This document shows positions 17,098 to 28,529 of a DNA stretch of 64,000 nucleotides, piece by piece (positions within the stretch are counted from its first letter, which is position 1; every line of letters starts with the position of its first letter). This DNA comes from RH-AL1 sp965249685 (lineage in GTDB: Bacteria > Pseudomonadota > Alphaproteobacteria > Rhizobiales > Beijerinckiaceae): positions 1,240,001 to 1,304,000 of the forward strand of contig CBDFMN010000003.1 in the NCBI GenBank assembly GCA_965249685.1, written 5' to 3'. The notes beneath the pieces are model-generated. The model had not been told where the DNA came from, ran no database searches, and saw nothing but the letters and a program-made list of their open reading frames with translations. A program made the position numbers and the translations under genes.

Positions 17098-17820
17098 TCA
17101 AACCGGTTCCGGCGTAACCGCGACGGGCGGCGTTTCCACCTTTGGCTTACGCACGGCAGCCTTGCGCGGCGGCTTGGCTACGGATTCGACGACCGTTACC
17201 GGCGGCACGTGGCTGTTCTTCGGCGCACGCGTCGTCTTGGGCGACTTCACGGCTTGCGCCTTGCTCGTCGCCTTGGCCGCCGTCTTGCGGGCGGCCATCT
17301 TCGGAACGGCGGCGGCGCGCGGCGCCGGGGTCTTTCGCGCAGCCGTCTTCGGCGCCGGCTTCCGGCTGATTGCGGCACGCGACGGCGTCGCCGCCCGCGC
17401 CGTCTTCACGGCCGTCGCGCGCTTCGGTGCCGCAGCTTTCGCCGTCGTCTTCCTTGCCGCAGTAGTCGGCTTGGCGGAGGTCGCCTTGGCTACCGCCCTG
17501 CGCGCCGGCTTCTCCGCAGCCTTCACGGCCTTCGCCCGCGTCGCAGGCTTTGCGGCGACGGTCTTGCGAGCGGGCGTCTTCGCTGCGGATCTTGCGGAAG
17601 CGGATTTTGCGGAAGCGGACTTCGTGGAAGCGGACTTCGCCGTCGCGGTCTTCTTTACCGCTGCGGTCCGGGTCGTCTTGGTCTCGGCGGCCTTGGCCTC
17701 GAACGCCTTCGTCGGCTTGGCCTTCGCAGCCGGCTTGCGTGTCGCTGCCGCTTTGCTGCTAGCTGCCTTCGTCTTCACGGGCTTTGCTGCGGACGTTCGC
17801 TTCGCGGTCGCCTTTACCAT
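17098..17820 (-). CDS. Histone H1-like Lys/Ala-rich DNA-binding protein
   Basis: The 240-residue protein is composed almost wholly of Lys, Ala, Thr, Pro, Arg and Ser in AAKP/KTAA-like repeats, with no globular domain visible. This composition is that of bacterial histone H1-like and AlgP-type nucleoid proteins, which bind DNA through charge. A tandem 15-nt repeat at about 17590-17640 encodes SASTKSASAKSASAR. The start ATG at 17820 has agggaaa 6 bases upstream. Such tails vary in length between strains; a role in nucleoid structure is inferred from composition only. Confidence 0.75.
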   Translation of the reverse strand: MVKATAKRTSAAKPVKTKAASSKAAATRKPAAKAKPTKAFEAKAAETKTTRTAAVKKTATAKSASTKSASAKSASARSAAKTPARKTVAAKPATRAKAVKAAEKPARRAVAKATSAKPTTAARKTTAKAAAPKRATAVKTARAATPSRAAISRKPAPKTAARKTPAPRAAAVPKMAARKTAAKATSKAQAVKSPKTTRAPKNSHVPPVTVVESVAKPPRKAAVRKPKVETPPVAVTPEPV

Positions 17821-18395
17821 GGCTTTTCCCTGTATTCACTCGGCAGCAACGTGGGTATTGCCGCATCGACATAGAATAAGCCTAGTGCTCTTGCTTTCCA
17901 GCGCAAGTGGCGGACAGGGAAACCAGGTCTTGGTTTCAGCCGGCCTGGAGGCGACAGACCTCCCGCAAACAACCAGCACGTCCCAGGACACAGGCTTTTT
18001 TCATCGATCGGAATAGATGCGTTGCAAACTTGTTAGCAAGGACGGCATCGTCAAGCGAAAACATCGCATGCGATCAAAGCGAGTCCTCGAAGGCGGATAT
18101 AGAGCACCGCTTTTATCAAAAAACCAGCAAAAACAGAGGGTTATAAACGCGCGCGTTCTGCACTCTGCAATCGCGTGGGCTTCGCGCGGTGCGATAGTCG
18201 TTTTTAATCTCACGACCGCCAATCGGGCGGCCTCACCCTAGGATTGGCTTGAATTGCGGAGGCGGGGCCGACGTCGGCAGCGTGCCGCGGCTCCAACTAA
18301 ATATTCATGTGAACAAGCGAAAAAGATCGCGCCCTTTCGCCTGTTCTCTTGCCAAACCGGGCGTCGTTCCTTCCGCCGCGCGGGTGATTCGTCTG
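17821..18395. other. Gene-free stretch of 575 bp
   Basis: No convincing gene was seen. The stretch is poorer in GC than its surroundings, with poly-T and poly-A runs near 17995-18000 and 18119-18135 and a short inverted repeat (cttgctttccagcgcaag) near 17890. It probably holds the promoter of the histone-like gene. The two short open frames of about 73 codons on opposite strands have no recognisable feature. Confidence 0.5.
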
Positions 18396-19883
18396 TCAGA
18401 GGCCGAGCTTGCGCTTCAGCATGTCGCTGACGCTCTGCGGGTTCGCGCGGCCACCGGTCTCCTTCATGACCTGCCCGACGAACCAGCCGAGCATGCCGGG
18501 CTTGGCGCGCGCCTGTTCCACCTTGGCGGCGTTGGCTGCGATGATCGCGTCGACAGCCGCCTCGATCGCGCCGGTATCGGTCACCTGCCGCAGGCCGCGG
18601 GTCTCGACGATGGTTTTGGGATCACCATCGCGCTCCTCCGCGATGATGATCGCGAGCACGTCCTTGGCGATCTTGCCGGAGATCGTCCCGTCGCCGATGA
18701 GGTCGACGAGGCCCGCGACCTGCGCCGGCGAGACGTGCGTGCGCGAGACCGGCAGGTTCTGCGAATTGGCGAAGGCGGCGAGGTCGCCGTTGACCCAATT
18801 GGCAACCAGTTTGGCGTCGCGTGCGACACCGCCGAAGGCGACGCAGGACTCGAAGAAATCCGCGTTCTCCTTATCCGCGACGAGCACGGTGGCGTCGTAG
18901 GGCGACAAGCCATACGCCTGGACGAACCGCGCCCGCTTGGCGTCCGGCAGCTCCGGCAGTCCCGCCGCGAGCCCGTCCACGAAAGCCTGGTCGAATTCCA
19001 GCGGCAGCAGGTCCGGGTCGGGGAAGTAGCGATAGTCGTGCGCTTCTTCCTTCGAGCGCATCGAGCGGGTCTCGCCGCGCGCGGGATCGAACAGGCGCGT
19101 CTCCTGCTCGATGGCCCCGCCATCTTCCAGGATGCCGATCTGCCGACGCGCCTCCGTGTCGATCGCCTGACCGATGAAGCGGATCGAGTTGACGTTCTTG
19201 ATCTCGCAGCGGGTGCCGAATGGCTCGCCAAGCTTGCGCACGGAGACATTGACGTCGGCGCGCAACGAGCCCTGCTCCATGTTGCCGTCGCAGGTGCCGA
19301 GATAGCGCAGGATGGTGCGAAGCTTGGTGACGTAGGCCTTGGCCTCGTCGGCCGAGCGCATGTCGGGCTTCGACACGATCTCCATCAGCGCGACACCCGA
19401 GCGGTTGAGGTCGACGAACGACTCGGTCGCCGACTGGTCGTGCAGCGACTTGCCCGCGTCCTGCTCAAGGTGCAGCCGCTCGATGCCGACGCTGATCTGC
19501 TCGGTCGGCGACAGGTCGACGGTGACCACGCCCTCCCCGACGATCGGGTCCTTGTACTGCGAGATCTGGTAGCCCTGCGGCAGGTCCGGGTAGAAGTAGT
19601 TCTTGCGGTCGAACACAGAGCGCTTGTTGATGCGCGCCTTGAGCCCCAGGCCGGTGCGCACCGCCTGCGCGACGCATTCCGCGTTGATGACCGGCAACAT
19701 GCCGGGCATGGCCGCGTCGACGAGCGAGACGTTGCTGTTGGGTTCGTTGCCGAAGGTGGTCGAGGCGCCGGAAAACAGCTTCGAGCGCGAGGTCACCTGC
19801 GCATGGATCTCGAGGCCCACGACGACCTCCCAGTCGGCGGTCGCGCCCTTGATGAGGTTCTGCGGTTTGGCGTGGGCGGTCAT
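18396..19883 (-). CDS. gatB: Asp-tRNA(Asn)/Glu-tRNA(Gln) amidotransferase subunit B
   Basis: GatB is the tRNA-binding and kinase-like subunit of GatCAB, which converts Glu-tRNA(Gln) and Asp-tRNA(Asn) to the amidated forms. The 495 residues begin with WEVVVGLEIHAQ and include FDRKNYFYPDLPQGYQISQ, DLNRSGVALMEIVSKPD and SMRSKEEAHDYRYFPDPDL, all hallmark segments, and the tail domain ends in SVSDMLKRKLGL. Its ATG overlaps the stop of the upstream HepT-like gene as ATGA, an unusual neighbour. The gatC and gatA genes are not in this window. Confidence 0.97.
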   Translation of the reverse strand: MTAHAKPQNLIKGATADWEVVVGLEIHAQVTSRSKLFSGASTTFGNEPNSNVSLVDAAMPGMLPVINAECVAQAVRTGLGLKARINKRSVFDRKNYFYPDLPQGYQISQYKDPIVGEGVVTVDLSPTEQISVGIERLHLEQDAGKSLHDQSATESFVDLNRSGVALMEIVSKPDMRSADEAKAYVTKLRTILRYLGTCDGNMEQGSLRADVNVSVRKLGEPFGTRCEIKNVNSIRFIGQAIDTEARRQIGILEDGGAIEQETRLFDPARGETRSMRSKEEAHDYRYFPDPDLLPLEFDQAFVDGLAAGLPELPDAKRARFVQAYGLSPYDATVLVADKENADFFESCVAFGGVARDAKLVANWVNGDLAAFANSQNLPVSRTHVSPAQVAGLVDLIGDGTISGKIAKDVLAIIIAEERDGDPKTIVETRGLRQVTDTGAIEAAVDAIIAANAAKVEQARAKPGMLGWFVGQVMKETGGRANPQSVSDMLKRKLGL

Positions 19884-20281
19884 GCCTTGCCTTGCCTTTC
19901 GTTGATGCCAGACAAACCCTGCTGCGATCCTCCGAGCGCGTTGAGTTCATGAGCGACGATTTGCCGGAGATTTTCGAGCTGCTGCACGGCTGTGTCCCAG
20001 ACGTAAGCCGCCGAAACCTTGCCATGGATATGCCGATAGACGTTGCCTGCGTCGCGGATTGCTCGCCATCGAATCTTGGGATAGCGGCTTTTTAGTTCAT
20101 CAGGTAAGCGGCGACTCGCCTCAGAGATGATATCGAGCGCTCGCGTAACGGCGTAGACGGTCCGCACGTCCATCGTGAATTGCTCGAGCGTCATGCGCTT
20201 GATGAAATCGGCGATGGCTTCGATGTTCAAAAGAAGGCCGTTTAAGGCATCTTTCGTCTGATCAGAAAGCATAGATTGCAT
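19880..20281 (-). CDS. HepT-like (DUF86, HEPN) protein, putative toxin
   Basis: HepT proteins are HEPN-fold RNases neutralised by MntA-type nucleotidyltransferases. The sequence is all-helical: LNGLLLNIEAIADFI, VYAVTRALDIISEASRRLP, WRAIRDAGNVYRHIHGKV, AYVWDTAVQQLENLRQIV. The motif expected as RNxxxHxY reads GNVYRHIH: the His is kept, but the usual catalytic Arg position and the Tyr modified by MntA are not in their standard places. Starts at 20281 or 20272 are possible. The gene overlaps the upstream nucleotidyltransferase by about 11-20 bp and the downstream gatB by 4 bp. Confidence 0.85.
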   Translation of the reverse strand: MQSMLSDQTKDALNGLLLNIEAIADFIKRMTLEQFTMDVRTVYAVTRALDIISEASRRLPDELKSRYPKIRWRAIRDAGNVYRHIHGKVSAAYVWDTAVQQLENLRQIVAHELNALGGSQQGLSGINERQGKA

Positions 20282-20558
20282 CGCGTTCGGCACTGGGCCT
20301 GACAAAGGGGCGAAGGCTCTCGCGCTCGGACACATCGACTTCTGCAGGAAAAAGATCCTCGATCGTGTTCATGATATCCACCAGGCCGAAAACCCCGACA
20401 TGTCTACCCGCATCGATCTCCACCATGATGTCGATGTCGCTGTCGGGACGCTGCTCTCCGCGAGCGACCGAACCGAAGAGGACCGCATGGGCTACGCCCT
20501 TGGCGCGCAGATCGACTTCTGCACTCTTCAATCTCGCGAAAACGGCATCCTTATGCAT
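20262..20558 (-). CDS. MntA-like nucleotidyltransferase, putative antitoxin
   Basis: The 98-residue protein is a minimal nucleotidyltransferase. Its active-site box is LFGSVARGEQRPDSDIDIMVEI, shown here in two parts: GSVARG and DSDID, with a third acidic residue in PAEVDVSE. In MntA-HepT pairs this protein AMPylates and inactivates HepT. The ATG at 20558 was chosen because the domain begins with MHKDAVFARLKS. The gene overlaps hepT, the classical arrangement. Confidence 0.88.
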   Translation of the reverse strand: MHKDAVFARLKSAEVDLRAKGVAHAVLFGSVARGEQRPDSDIDIMVEIDAGRHVGVFGLVDIMNTIEDLFPAEVDVSERESLRPFVRPSAERDAIYAF

Positions 20559-20679
20559 CACGCTTACTCTCGCTTCACAATTCGGACAGCCGGGCCTCGC
20601 TATCATAGCCGGGACTGACCGAGACGAAAAGGACGCTACAGCCTCGAATGGAGCTTAGGATTGCACAGATCCCAGCGCC

Positions 20680-20774
20680 GTCATCGTGAGCGGAGCGAAC
20701 AAAGAGCCGCCCGATGGGCCTCTTCGAGGGTCACACTGCGGCTCTGGATTGCTTCGCGCCGCTCGCAAAGACGG
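20680..20774. repeat. Intergenic palindromic element (gcgagcgnagcgaa family), copy 1
   Basis: An imperfect inverted repeat: tgagcggagcgaacaaagag on the left and ctctggattgcttcgcgccg followed by ctcgcaaag on the right can pair over about 25 bases. The same termini recur at 43018 and 43313. It lies between aspS and the mntA-like gene. Confidence 0.75.
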
Positions 20775-20810
20775 CCCGGCGAGAAACGATCCTGATTAGG
20801 GTCTGTCGCT

Positions 20811-22667
20811 TCAGCTCTCGTCCTTGACCTCGATCGTCGGCGCGTCGCTCGTTGGCTTCTTCACCTCCGGCAGGTTCAGCCGGATGTGCAGCTCGCGCAA
20901 CTGCTTGGCCGTCACCGGCGAAGGCGCGGCCATCAGCAGGTCCTCGGCGCGCTGGTTCATGGGGAAGAGGACGATCTCGCGCAGGTTCTCCTCGCCGGCG
21001 AGCAGCATGACGATGCGGTCGACGCCGGGCGCGATGCCGCCGTGCGGCGGGGCGCCGTACTGGAACGCGCGGTACATGCCGCCGAACCGCTCCTCGAGCA
21101 CCGCCTCGTCGTAGCCGGCCAACGCGAAAGCCTTCTTCATCGTGTCCGGCCGATGGTTGCGGATCGCGCCCGACGACAGCTCCACGCCGTTGCAGACGAT
21201 GTCGTACTGGTAGGCTTTCATGCCGAGGATCGTCTCGGTGTCGGCGGGGTCGAGCGCGAGGAAGGCGTCATGCTCGAACTGCGGCATGGAGAAAGGGTTG
21301 TGCGAGAAGTCGATCTTCTTCTCGTCCTCGTTCCACTCGTACATCGGGAAGTCGACGATCCAGCAGAGCTCGAACGTGCCTGATGTGGTCAGGCCGAGCT
21401 CGGTGCCGATGCGCAGCCGCGCGGCACCGGCGAGCTTCGCCGCCTTCTCCGGCAGGTCGCAGGAGAAAAAGACGGCGTCGCCGCTTTTCAGCCCCGCCGC
21501 CGCGACGATCGCCGCCTGCGCCGTCGCGGGCAGGAACTTAGCGATCGGGCCTCGGCCGACGAGCGCGCCCGCCTCGCCCTCGAAGATGACGTACCCCAAG
21601 CCCGGCGCGCCCTCGCCGCGCGCCCAGTCGTTGAGCTTGTCGAAGAAGCTGCGCGGCTGCGTGCTCGCGCCCGGCGCGGGGATCGCGCGCACGACGCCGC
21701 CCTTCTTGATGACGGTCTTGAAGGCGTTGAACGTCACGTCCTCGCGCGCGAAGGCGTCCGTGACATCACTGATGAGGATGGGGTTGCGCAGGTCGGGCTT
21801 GTCGGAGCCGTATTTCAGCATCGCGTCGGCGAAGGTGATCGTCGGGAACGTCTGCGTGACCGGCTTGCCGCCGCCGAATTCCTCGAAGAGCCCGCGCAGC
21901 ACCGGCTCGACGGCGGCGAACACGTCCTCCTGCGTGACGAAGCTCATCTCGACGTCGAGCTGGTAGAACTCGCCCGGCGAGCGGTCGGCGCGCGCGTCCT
22001 CGTCGCGGAAACAGGGCGCGATCTGGAAGTAGCGGTCGAAGCCCGCCACCATGATCAGTTGCTTGAACTGCTGCGGCGCCTGCGGCAGCGCGTAGAACTT
22101 GCCGGGGTGGACGCGCGAGGGCACGAGGTAGTCGCGCGCGCCTTCCGGGCTCGAGGCCGTGAGGATCGGCGTCTGGAACTCGAAGAACCCCTGCCCCTTC
22201 ATCCGCGCGCGGATGCTGTCGATCACCCGCCCGCGCAGCATGATGTTGGCGTGCAGCTTCTCGCGGCGCAGGTCGAGGAAACGGTATTTGAGGCGGATGT
22301 CCTCGGGGTAGTTCTGCTCGCCGAAGACGGGCAGCGGCAGTTCGGCCGCCGGGCCCAACACCTCGATAGCGGCCACGTAGACCTCGACCTGCCCCGTCGC
22401 CATCTCGGCGTTCTCGGTCCCGGCGGGACGGGCGCGCACGCGACCGTCGATCCGCACCACCCATTCCGAGCGCAGCTTGTCGGCCGCGGCGAACGCGGGC
22501 GAAGCCGGATCGACCACGCATTGCGTCATGCCGTAATGGTCGCGCAGGTCGATGAACAGCACGCCGCCATGGTCGCGGATGCGGTGGCACCACCCCGACA
22601 GCCTCGTGTCTTGCCCGGCTTGCGCTTCGCGCAGGGCGCCACAGGTGTGCGAGCGGTAACGGTGCAT
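20811..22667 (-). CDS. aspS: Aspartyl-tRNA synthetase
   Basis: This class II synthetase charges tRNA(Asp). From the ATG at 22667 (MHRYRSHTCGALRE) there are 618 residues: an N-terminal OB-fold (GWCHRIRDHGGVLFIDLRDHYG), motif 2 region FRDEDARADRSPGEFYQLD, a bacterial GAD insertion domain, and motif 3 with GGIAPGVDRIVMLLAG. A GatCAB subunit gene (gatB) is nearby; in genomes that lack asparaginyl-tRNA synthetase, AspRS also makes Asp-tRNA(Asn) for GatCAB. Whether that applies here cannot be judged from this window. Confidence 0.97.
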   Translation of the reverse strand: MHRYRSHTCGALREAQAGQDTRLSGWCHRIRDHGGVLFIDLRDHYGMTQCVVDPASPAFAAADKLRSEWVVRIDGRVRARPAGTENAEMATGQVEVYVAAIEVLGPAAELPLPVFGEQNYPEDIRLKYRFLDLRREKLHANIMLRGRVIDSIRARMKGQGFFEFQTPILTASSPEGARDYLVPSRVHPGKFYALPQAPQQFKQLIMVAGFDRYFQIAPCFRDEDARADRSPGEFYQLDVEMSFVTQEDVFAAVEPVLRGLFEEFGGGKPVTQTFPTITFADAMLKYGSDKPDLRNPILISDVTDAFAREDVTFNAFKTVIKKGGVVRAIPAPGASTQPRSFFDKLNDWARGEGAPGLGYVIFEGEAGALVGRGPIAKFLPATAQAAIVAAAGLKSGDAVFFSCDLPEKAAKLAGAARLRIGTELGLTTSGTFELCWIVDFPMYEWNEDEKKIDFSHNPFSMPQFEHDAFLALDPADTETILGMKAYQYDIVCNGVELSSGAIRNHRPDTMKKAFALAGYDEAVLEERFGGMYRAFQYGAPPHGGIAPGVDRIVMLLAGEENLREIVLFPMNQRAEDLLMAAPSPVTAKQLRELHIRLNLPEVKKPTSDAPTIEVKDES

Positions 22668-22866
22668 GGATCCAACTGTCATAGGTTCGAGCGGCAGCCA
22701 CTGCTTCGCCGACGAGGCGAAATCGGAGGGACACCCTATAGGCCACATCGCCTCTCCGAGGAAAGCGTCTCGCGACAGGAAAGCTCTTGCGGCCCGGCAC
22801 TTGCGTGACGCACAGTCGTGCCGAAGCGCAAACCCATCGGAGGCCGTCGTCTCCTTGAAAGCCTAG

Positions 22867-24036
22867 ATGAAGCTTATCGCCACAACCCAGGACTTGAGCG
22901 ACGTCTGCCGCCGCCTCGCCACCTTCCCGTTTGTGACCGTCGACACCGAGTTCCTGCGCGAGACGACGTTCTGGCCGAAGCTCTGCGTCGTGCAATTGGC
23001 TTCACCCGAGGAGGCGGTCGCCGTCGACGCGCTGGCGGAAGGCATCGACCTCGCGCCGCTCTTCGCGCTGATGGCCGATCCCGCGGTAATCAAGGTGTTC
23101 CACGCCGCGCGGCAGGACGTCGAGATCTTCTGGAACCTGGCCAAGATGATCCCGGCGCCCCTGTTCGACACGCAGGTCGCCGCCATGGTGTGCAACTTCG
23201 GTGACCAGGTCTCCTACAGCGACCTCGTGCAGACCGTGTGCAAGGTGACGTTGGACAAGTCCTCGCGCTTCACCGATTGGGCGCGCCGCCCGCTGTCGGA
23301 CGCGCAGATCGTCTACGCCATCGCGGACGTGACCTACCTGCGCGGCATCTACCGTTTTCTGATGGCCAAGCTCGAGGCGAGCAACCGGCTGGGCTGGCTC
23401 GCCGACGAGATGGCGGTCCTGACGGCGCCCGCAACCTACGAGCAGCACCCGGACCAGGCGTGGGAGCGCTACCGCAACCGCGCGCGCAAGCCGCGCGACC
23501 TCGCGGTGCTGATGGAACTCGCCGGCTGGCGCGAGGGCGAGGCGCAGGCCCGCGACGTGCCGCGCTCGCGCGTGCTCAAGGACGACGTGATGATCGAGGT
23601 AGCGCTGGCCGCCCCGCGCTCGGCGGACGCGCTTGGCGATTTGCGCGCCTTCCCCAAGGGCATGGAGCGCTCGAAGGGCGGCACGGAGATCCTGGCCGCC
23701 GTCGAACGGGGCCTCGCGCGCGACCCCAAGACGCTGCCGCGCATCGATCGCGACCGGCGCTCCGCGGGGGGAGGCGCGACGGTGGAACTGCTCAAGGTCC
23801 TGCTGCGGCAGGTGAGCGAAGCGCACGGCGTCGCCGCCAAGATGATCGCCACCGTCGACGAGCTCGAAGCCCTCGCGCTCGACGACGGCGCCGACATCGC
23901 CGCGCTCGCTGGATGGCGGCGCGAGCTGTTCGGCACAAGGGCGCTCGAACTCAAGCACGGGCGCCTGGCGCTGACACTGGAGCGCGGCAAGGTCGTGACC
24001 TTGGAATGGCAGGAGCACGCCGAGGGCGCGACCTGA
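22867..24036 (+). CDS. rnd: Ribonuclease D
   Basis: RNase D is a 3'-5' exoribonuclease that trims tRNA precursors. The DEDDy catalytic residues are in TVDTEFLRE, AARQDVEIFWN and YAIADVTYL. HRDC-type helices follow in the C-terminal half (KPRDLAVLMELAGWRE and later). The product has 389 residues. The gene is divergent from aspS across 199 bp and convergent with the small exported-protein gene. The conserved N-terminus MKLIATTQDLSDVC fixes the start despite a weak ribosome binding site. Confidence 0.95.
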   Translation: MKLIATTQDLSDVCRRLATFPFVTVDTEFLRETTFWPKLCVVQLASPEEAVAVDALAEGIDLAPLFALMADPAVIKVFHAARQDVEIFWNLAKMIPAPLFDTQVAAMVCNFGDQVSYSDLVQTVCKVTLDKSSRFTDWARRPLSDAQIVYAIADVTYLRGIYRFLMAKLEASNRLGWLADEMAVLTAPATYEQHPDQAWERYRNRARKPRDLAVLMELAGWREGEAQARDVPRSRVLKDDVMIEVALAAPRSADALGDLRAFPKGMERSKGGTEILAAVERGLARDPKTLPRIDRDRRSAGGGATVELLKVLLRQVSEAHGVAAKMIATVDELEALALDDGADIAALAGWRRELFGTRALELKHGRLALTLERGKVVTLEWQEHAEGAT

Positions 24037-24067
24037 CCGCTACTACCCAGCCCGACGGCGAGCCGAC

Positions 24068-24352
24068 TCAGTCGCGCCGGTCGATCTCGCGATGGCCGAA
24101 ATAGGGGCCGCCGCAGCGACACGGCGAACCCGGCCGGCCGGGACGCGTCTCGCAGACCCGACCCGGAGCGTTGGGCGCGGGGTCGAGCAGGCAGACGAAT
24201 CGCCGCGACCGGTACTCGTCGCGCGATCCATCGCGATCGTAACGCGACGGTGGCTCGCGCTCGTCGTCGTCGGAGTCGTAACGCTGGGCCTGGGCAGCGC
24301 TGACTGACGCGCAGAGGGCCATCAGGGCCAGAAGGGAGAAGTTCGGACGCAT
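24068..24352 (-). CDS. Small exported cysteine-containing protein, unknown function
   Basis: The 94-residue protein has a clear signal peptide (MRPNFSLLALMALCASVSAAQAQ) ending in an AQA cleavage site. The mature part is very rich in Asp and Arg and then has four cysteines (FVCLLDP, RVCETRP, SPCRCGGPYFG). I do not recognise the family. A longer in-frame extension upstream has no signal peptide, so the ATG at 24352 was chosen. Confidence 0.65.
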   Translation of the reverse strand: MRPNFSLLALMALCASVSAAQAQRYDSDDDEREPPSRYDRDGSRDEYRSRRFVCLLDPAPNAPGRVCETRPGRPGSPCRCGGPYFGHREIDRRD

Positions 24353-24500
24353 TGCTATCCCCAAATGATCGACAAAGAAAGCATAGGACAGCGCTCCTGA
24401 ACGGGACATGATCGAAACGCCCGATCCACCGCCGGGGACACGACGGCGGGAACGCGCGACCAGGCCTGCCGTTTGCTCAGGCCCGAGACCTTCCGTTTCC

Positions 24501-26012
24501 TCAGGCGATGGCGATGGCGGGCTCGCGCCCGAGCAGCTTGGCAAGCGCCTTCATCCGGCTCTGGACCCGCTCGTTCGCGAGATCGGCGAGCGCCTGGGGC
24601 ACGGTCAGGACGAGCTTGCTCCTGGTGACGCTCAGGGAACTCCGCGGCAGGACACCCGACGTGCCGGCCGTGAACACCGCCGCCACGCGGAAGGCCGCAC
24701 CCAGGAGCGCCGCGCGCTCGATCATGGCCGGAGACATCAGGCCGCGGAGCGGATCGATACCGTCGGAAGCCAAACCCTCGTAGCGCAGCCTCACGACGAG
24801 CGAGAGGAACGAGCGCGCGGCATGGTCGACGCCGGGCAAGATCGCGCTCGACACGAGGTTGAAGCTCTGCACGCCGCGATAGTCCGGATGGGCACGCCAG
24901 TTGATCTCCGAGAGGGCGCAGGCCGCCTCGCGCAGGCGCCGCTCCGCCGGTGTCTCCGCGAAATTGGCCGAGCGGATGAGGCCGTCCGTCCAGGCCATGA
25001 GCTCGCGCGCGTAGCCGGGCGAGTGGGCGAGCAGCCGATTGAGTTTTTCGGCCGCGACAGAAAGCGGGTCGTCGTCGCGCTGCCTGGGGTCGAGCGCCTC
25101 GTAGAGGAGCCCCTCGCGCACACCGTAGGTCGAGATGACCACGTCCTTTGGCCTGGCCCTGCGGATCAGTTCGGCGAGCACGACCGCGCCATACGCCAGC
25201 AGCGGACGCCGCGCCGCGTTGACGGACTGGATGGCCGCCAGCGAGGCTGCGTCCCCCTGTTCCACACGCTCCGCCAAGTCGGCGGCCTCGCGCGCAGACA
25301 TCCGATAACCGTGCATGACGGTGAGGGGATAGTGGCGCTGGCCCATGTCGAGCTTCGCCAGCGCGCGCCAAGTGCCGCCCACGGCATAGAAGGTCCGGTC
25401 CTGCAATCCATCGAGCGCATGGCACTTCGCCAGCGCGTCGCGCACGATCTTTGCCGCCGCTTTCGGCGATCGGCTCGACGCGTCCATCAGCGCGAGGCCG
25501 CCGAACGGCAGGCTGACGCCCACTCCGACCGCGCCGTCGCGGACGTCGATCAGCTCCAGCGACCCGCCGCCGAGGTCACCGACCACGCCGTCGGGGTCGT
25601 ACACGCCGGACATGACGCCGAAGGCGCTGAGCCTGGCCTCCCGCGTGCCCGACAGGAGGGTGACAGTCGCCCCACCGAGCGCCTGGCGTGCGGCCGCCAG
25701 GAACTCGGGTCCGTTGCTCGCGTCGCGGGCGGCCGCCGTCGCGATAACGTGGACATCGGTGATGCCCATGACCTCCGTCAGCGCGCGGTAGCGCCGCAGC
25801 GCCACGAGCGCCTTTTCGACGCCGACCTTGGGCAGCTTGCCGGTCGTAACCACGCCGTGCCCGAGCGCGCACAGAGACTTCTCATTGAACGCTGGGATCG
25901 GCGCACGGTCGAGGTTGTCGTAGGTGACGAGGCGCACCGAATTGGAGCCGATGTCGATGATCGCGACCGGCCGCGCCGGTGTTGGATCATGGGGTTGGAA
26001 GGCCGTCGCCAT
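24501..26012 (-). CDS. ppx: Exopolyphosphatase (Ppx/GppA family)
   Basis: Ppx removes terminal phosphate from polyphosphate; GppA-type relatives hydrolyse pppGpp. The actin-like phosphate-binding motifs are IIDIGSNSVRLV near residue 20 and VVGDLGGGSLELI near 150. A C-terminal helical region completes 503 residues. It starts 5 bp after the ppk stop on the same strand, so polyphosphate synthesis and breakdown genes form an operon. ATG 26012 (MATAFQPHD) was chosen by alignment; the open frame extends upstream through ppk in another frame. Confidence 0.95.
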   Translation of the reverse strand: MATAFQPHDPTPARPVAIIDIGSNSVRLVTYDNLDRAPIPAFNEKSLCALGHGVVTTGKLPKVGVEKALVALRRYRALTEVMGITDVHVIATAAARDASNGPEFLAAARQALGGATVTLLSGTREARLSAFGVMSGVYDPDGVVGDLGGGSLELIDVRDGAVGVGVSLPFGGLALMDASSRSPKAAAKIVRDALAKCHALDGLQDRTFYAVGGTWRALAKLDMGQRHYPLTVMHGYRMSAREAADLAERVEQGDAASLAAIQSVNAARRPLLAYGAVVLAELIRRARPKDVVISTYGVREGLLYEALDPRQRDDDPLSVAAEKLNRLLAHSPGYARELMAWTDGLIRSANFAETPAERRLREAACALSEINWRAHPDYRGVQSFNLVSSAILPGVDHAARSFLSLVVRLRYEGLASDGIDPLRGLMSPAMIERAALLGAAFRVAAVFTAGTSGVLPRSSLSVTRSKLVLTVPQALADLANERVQSRMKALAKLLGREPAIAIA

Positions 26013-26017
26013 CGGTA

Positions 26018-28339
<2,322 letters not shown>

Positions 28340-28529
28340 ATCCTGTCTCCCGAGCCTCGCGGCCGAACCTGGCGGGCAGTCGCCGACGGTCCCAACGCAG
28401 GGGTCGCCGCCCTACCATACCTTTGAGGGATGACGCGCGCCATCACAGCCATTGCTTCCAACCTGGACATGTCTCGTAATGACTCCCTTAGAAGCTGTCA
28501 CCATGACAGCCGCTTAAAGGGAGGCCAGG

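Noticed and set aside
18001..18241. Two short open frames in the 575-bp gene-free stretch
   Set aside because: They overlap on opposite strands, have no ribosome binding site or domain, and could arise by chance.
17821..18395. Possible replication origin or small RNA in the lower-GC stretch
   Set aside because: No DnaA-box cluster, no parAB/hemE context and no clear promoter-terminator pair could be identified by eye.
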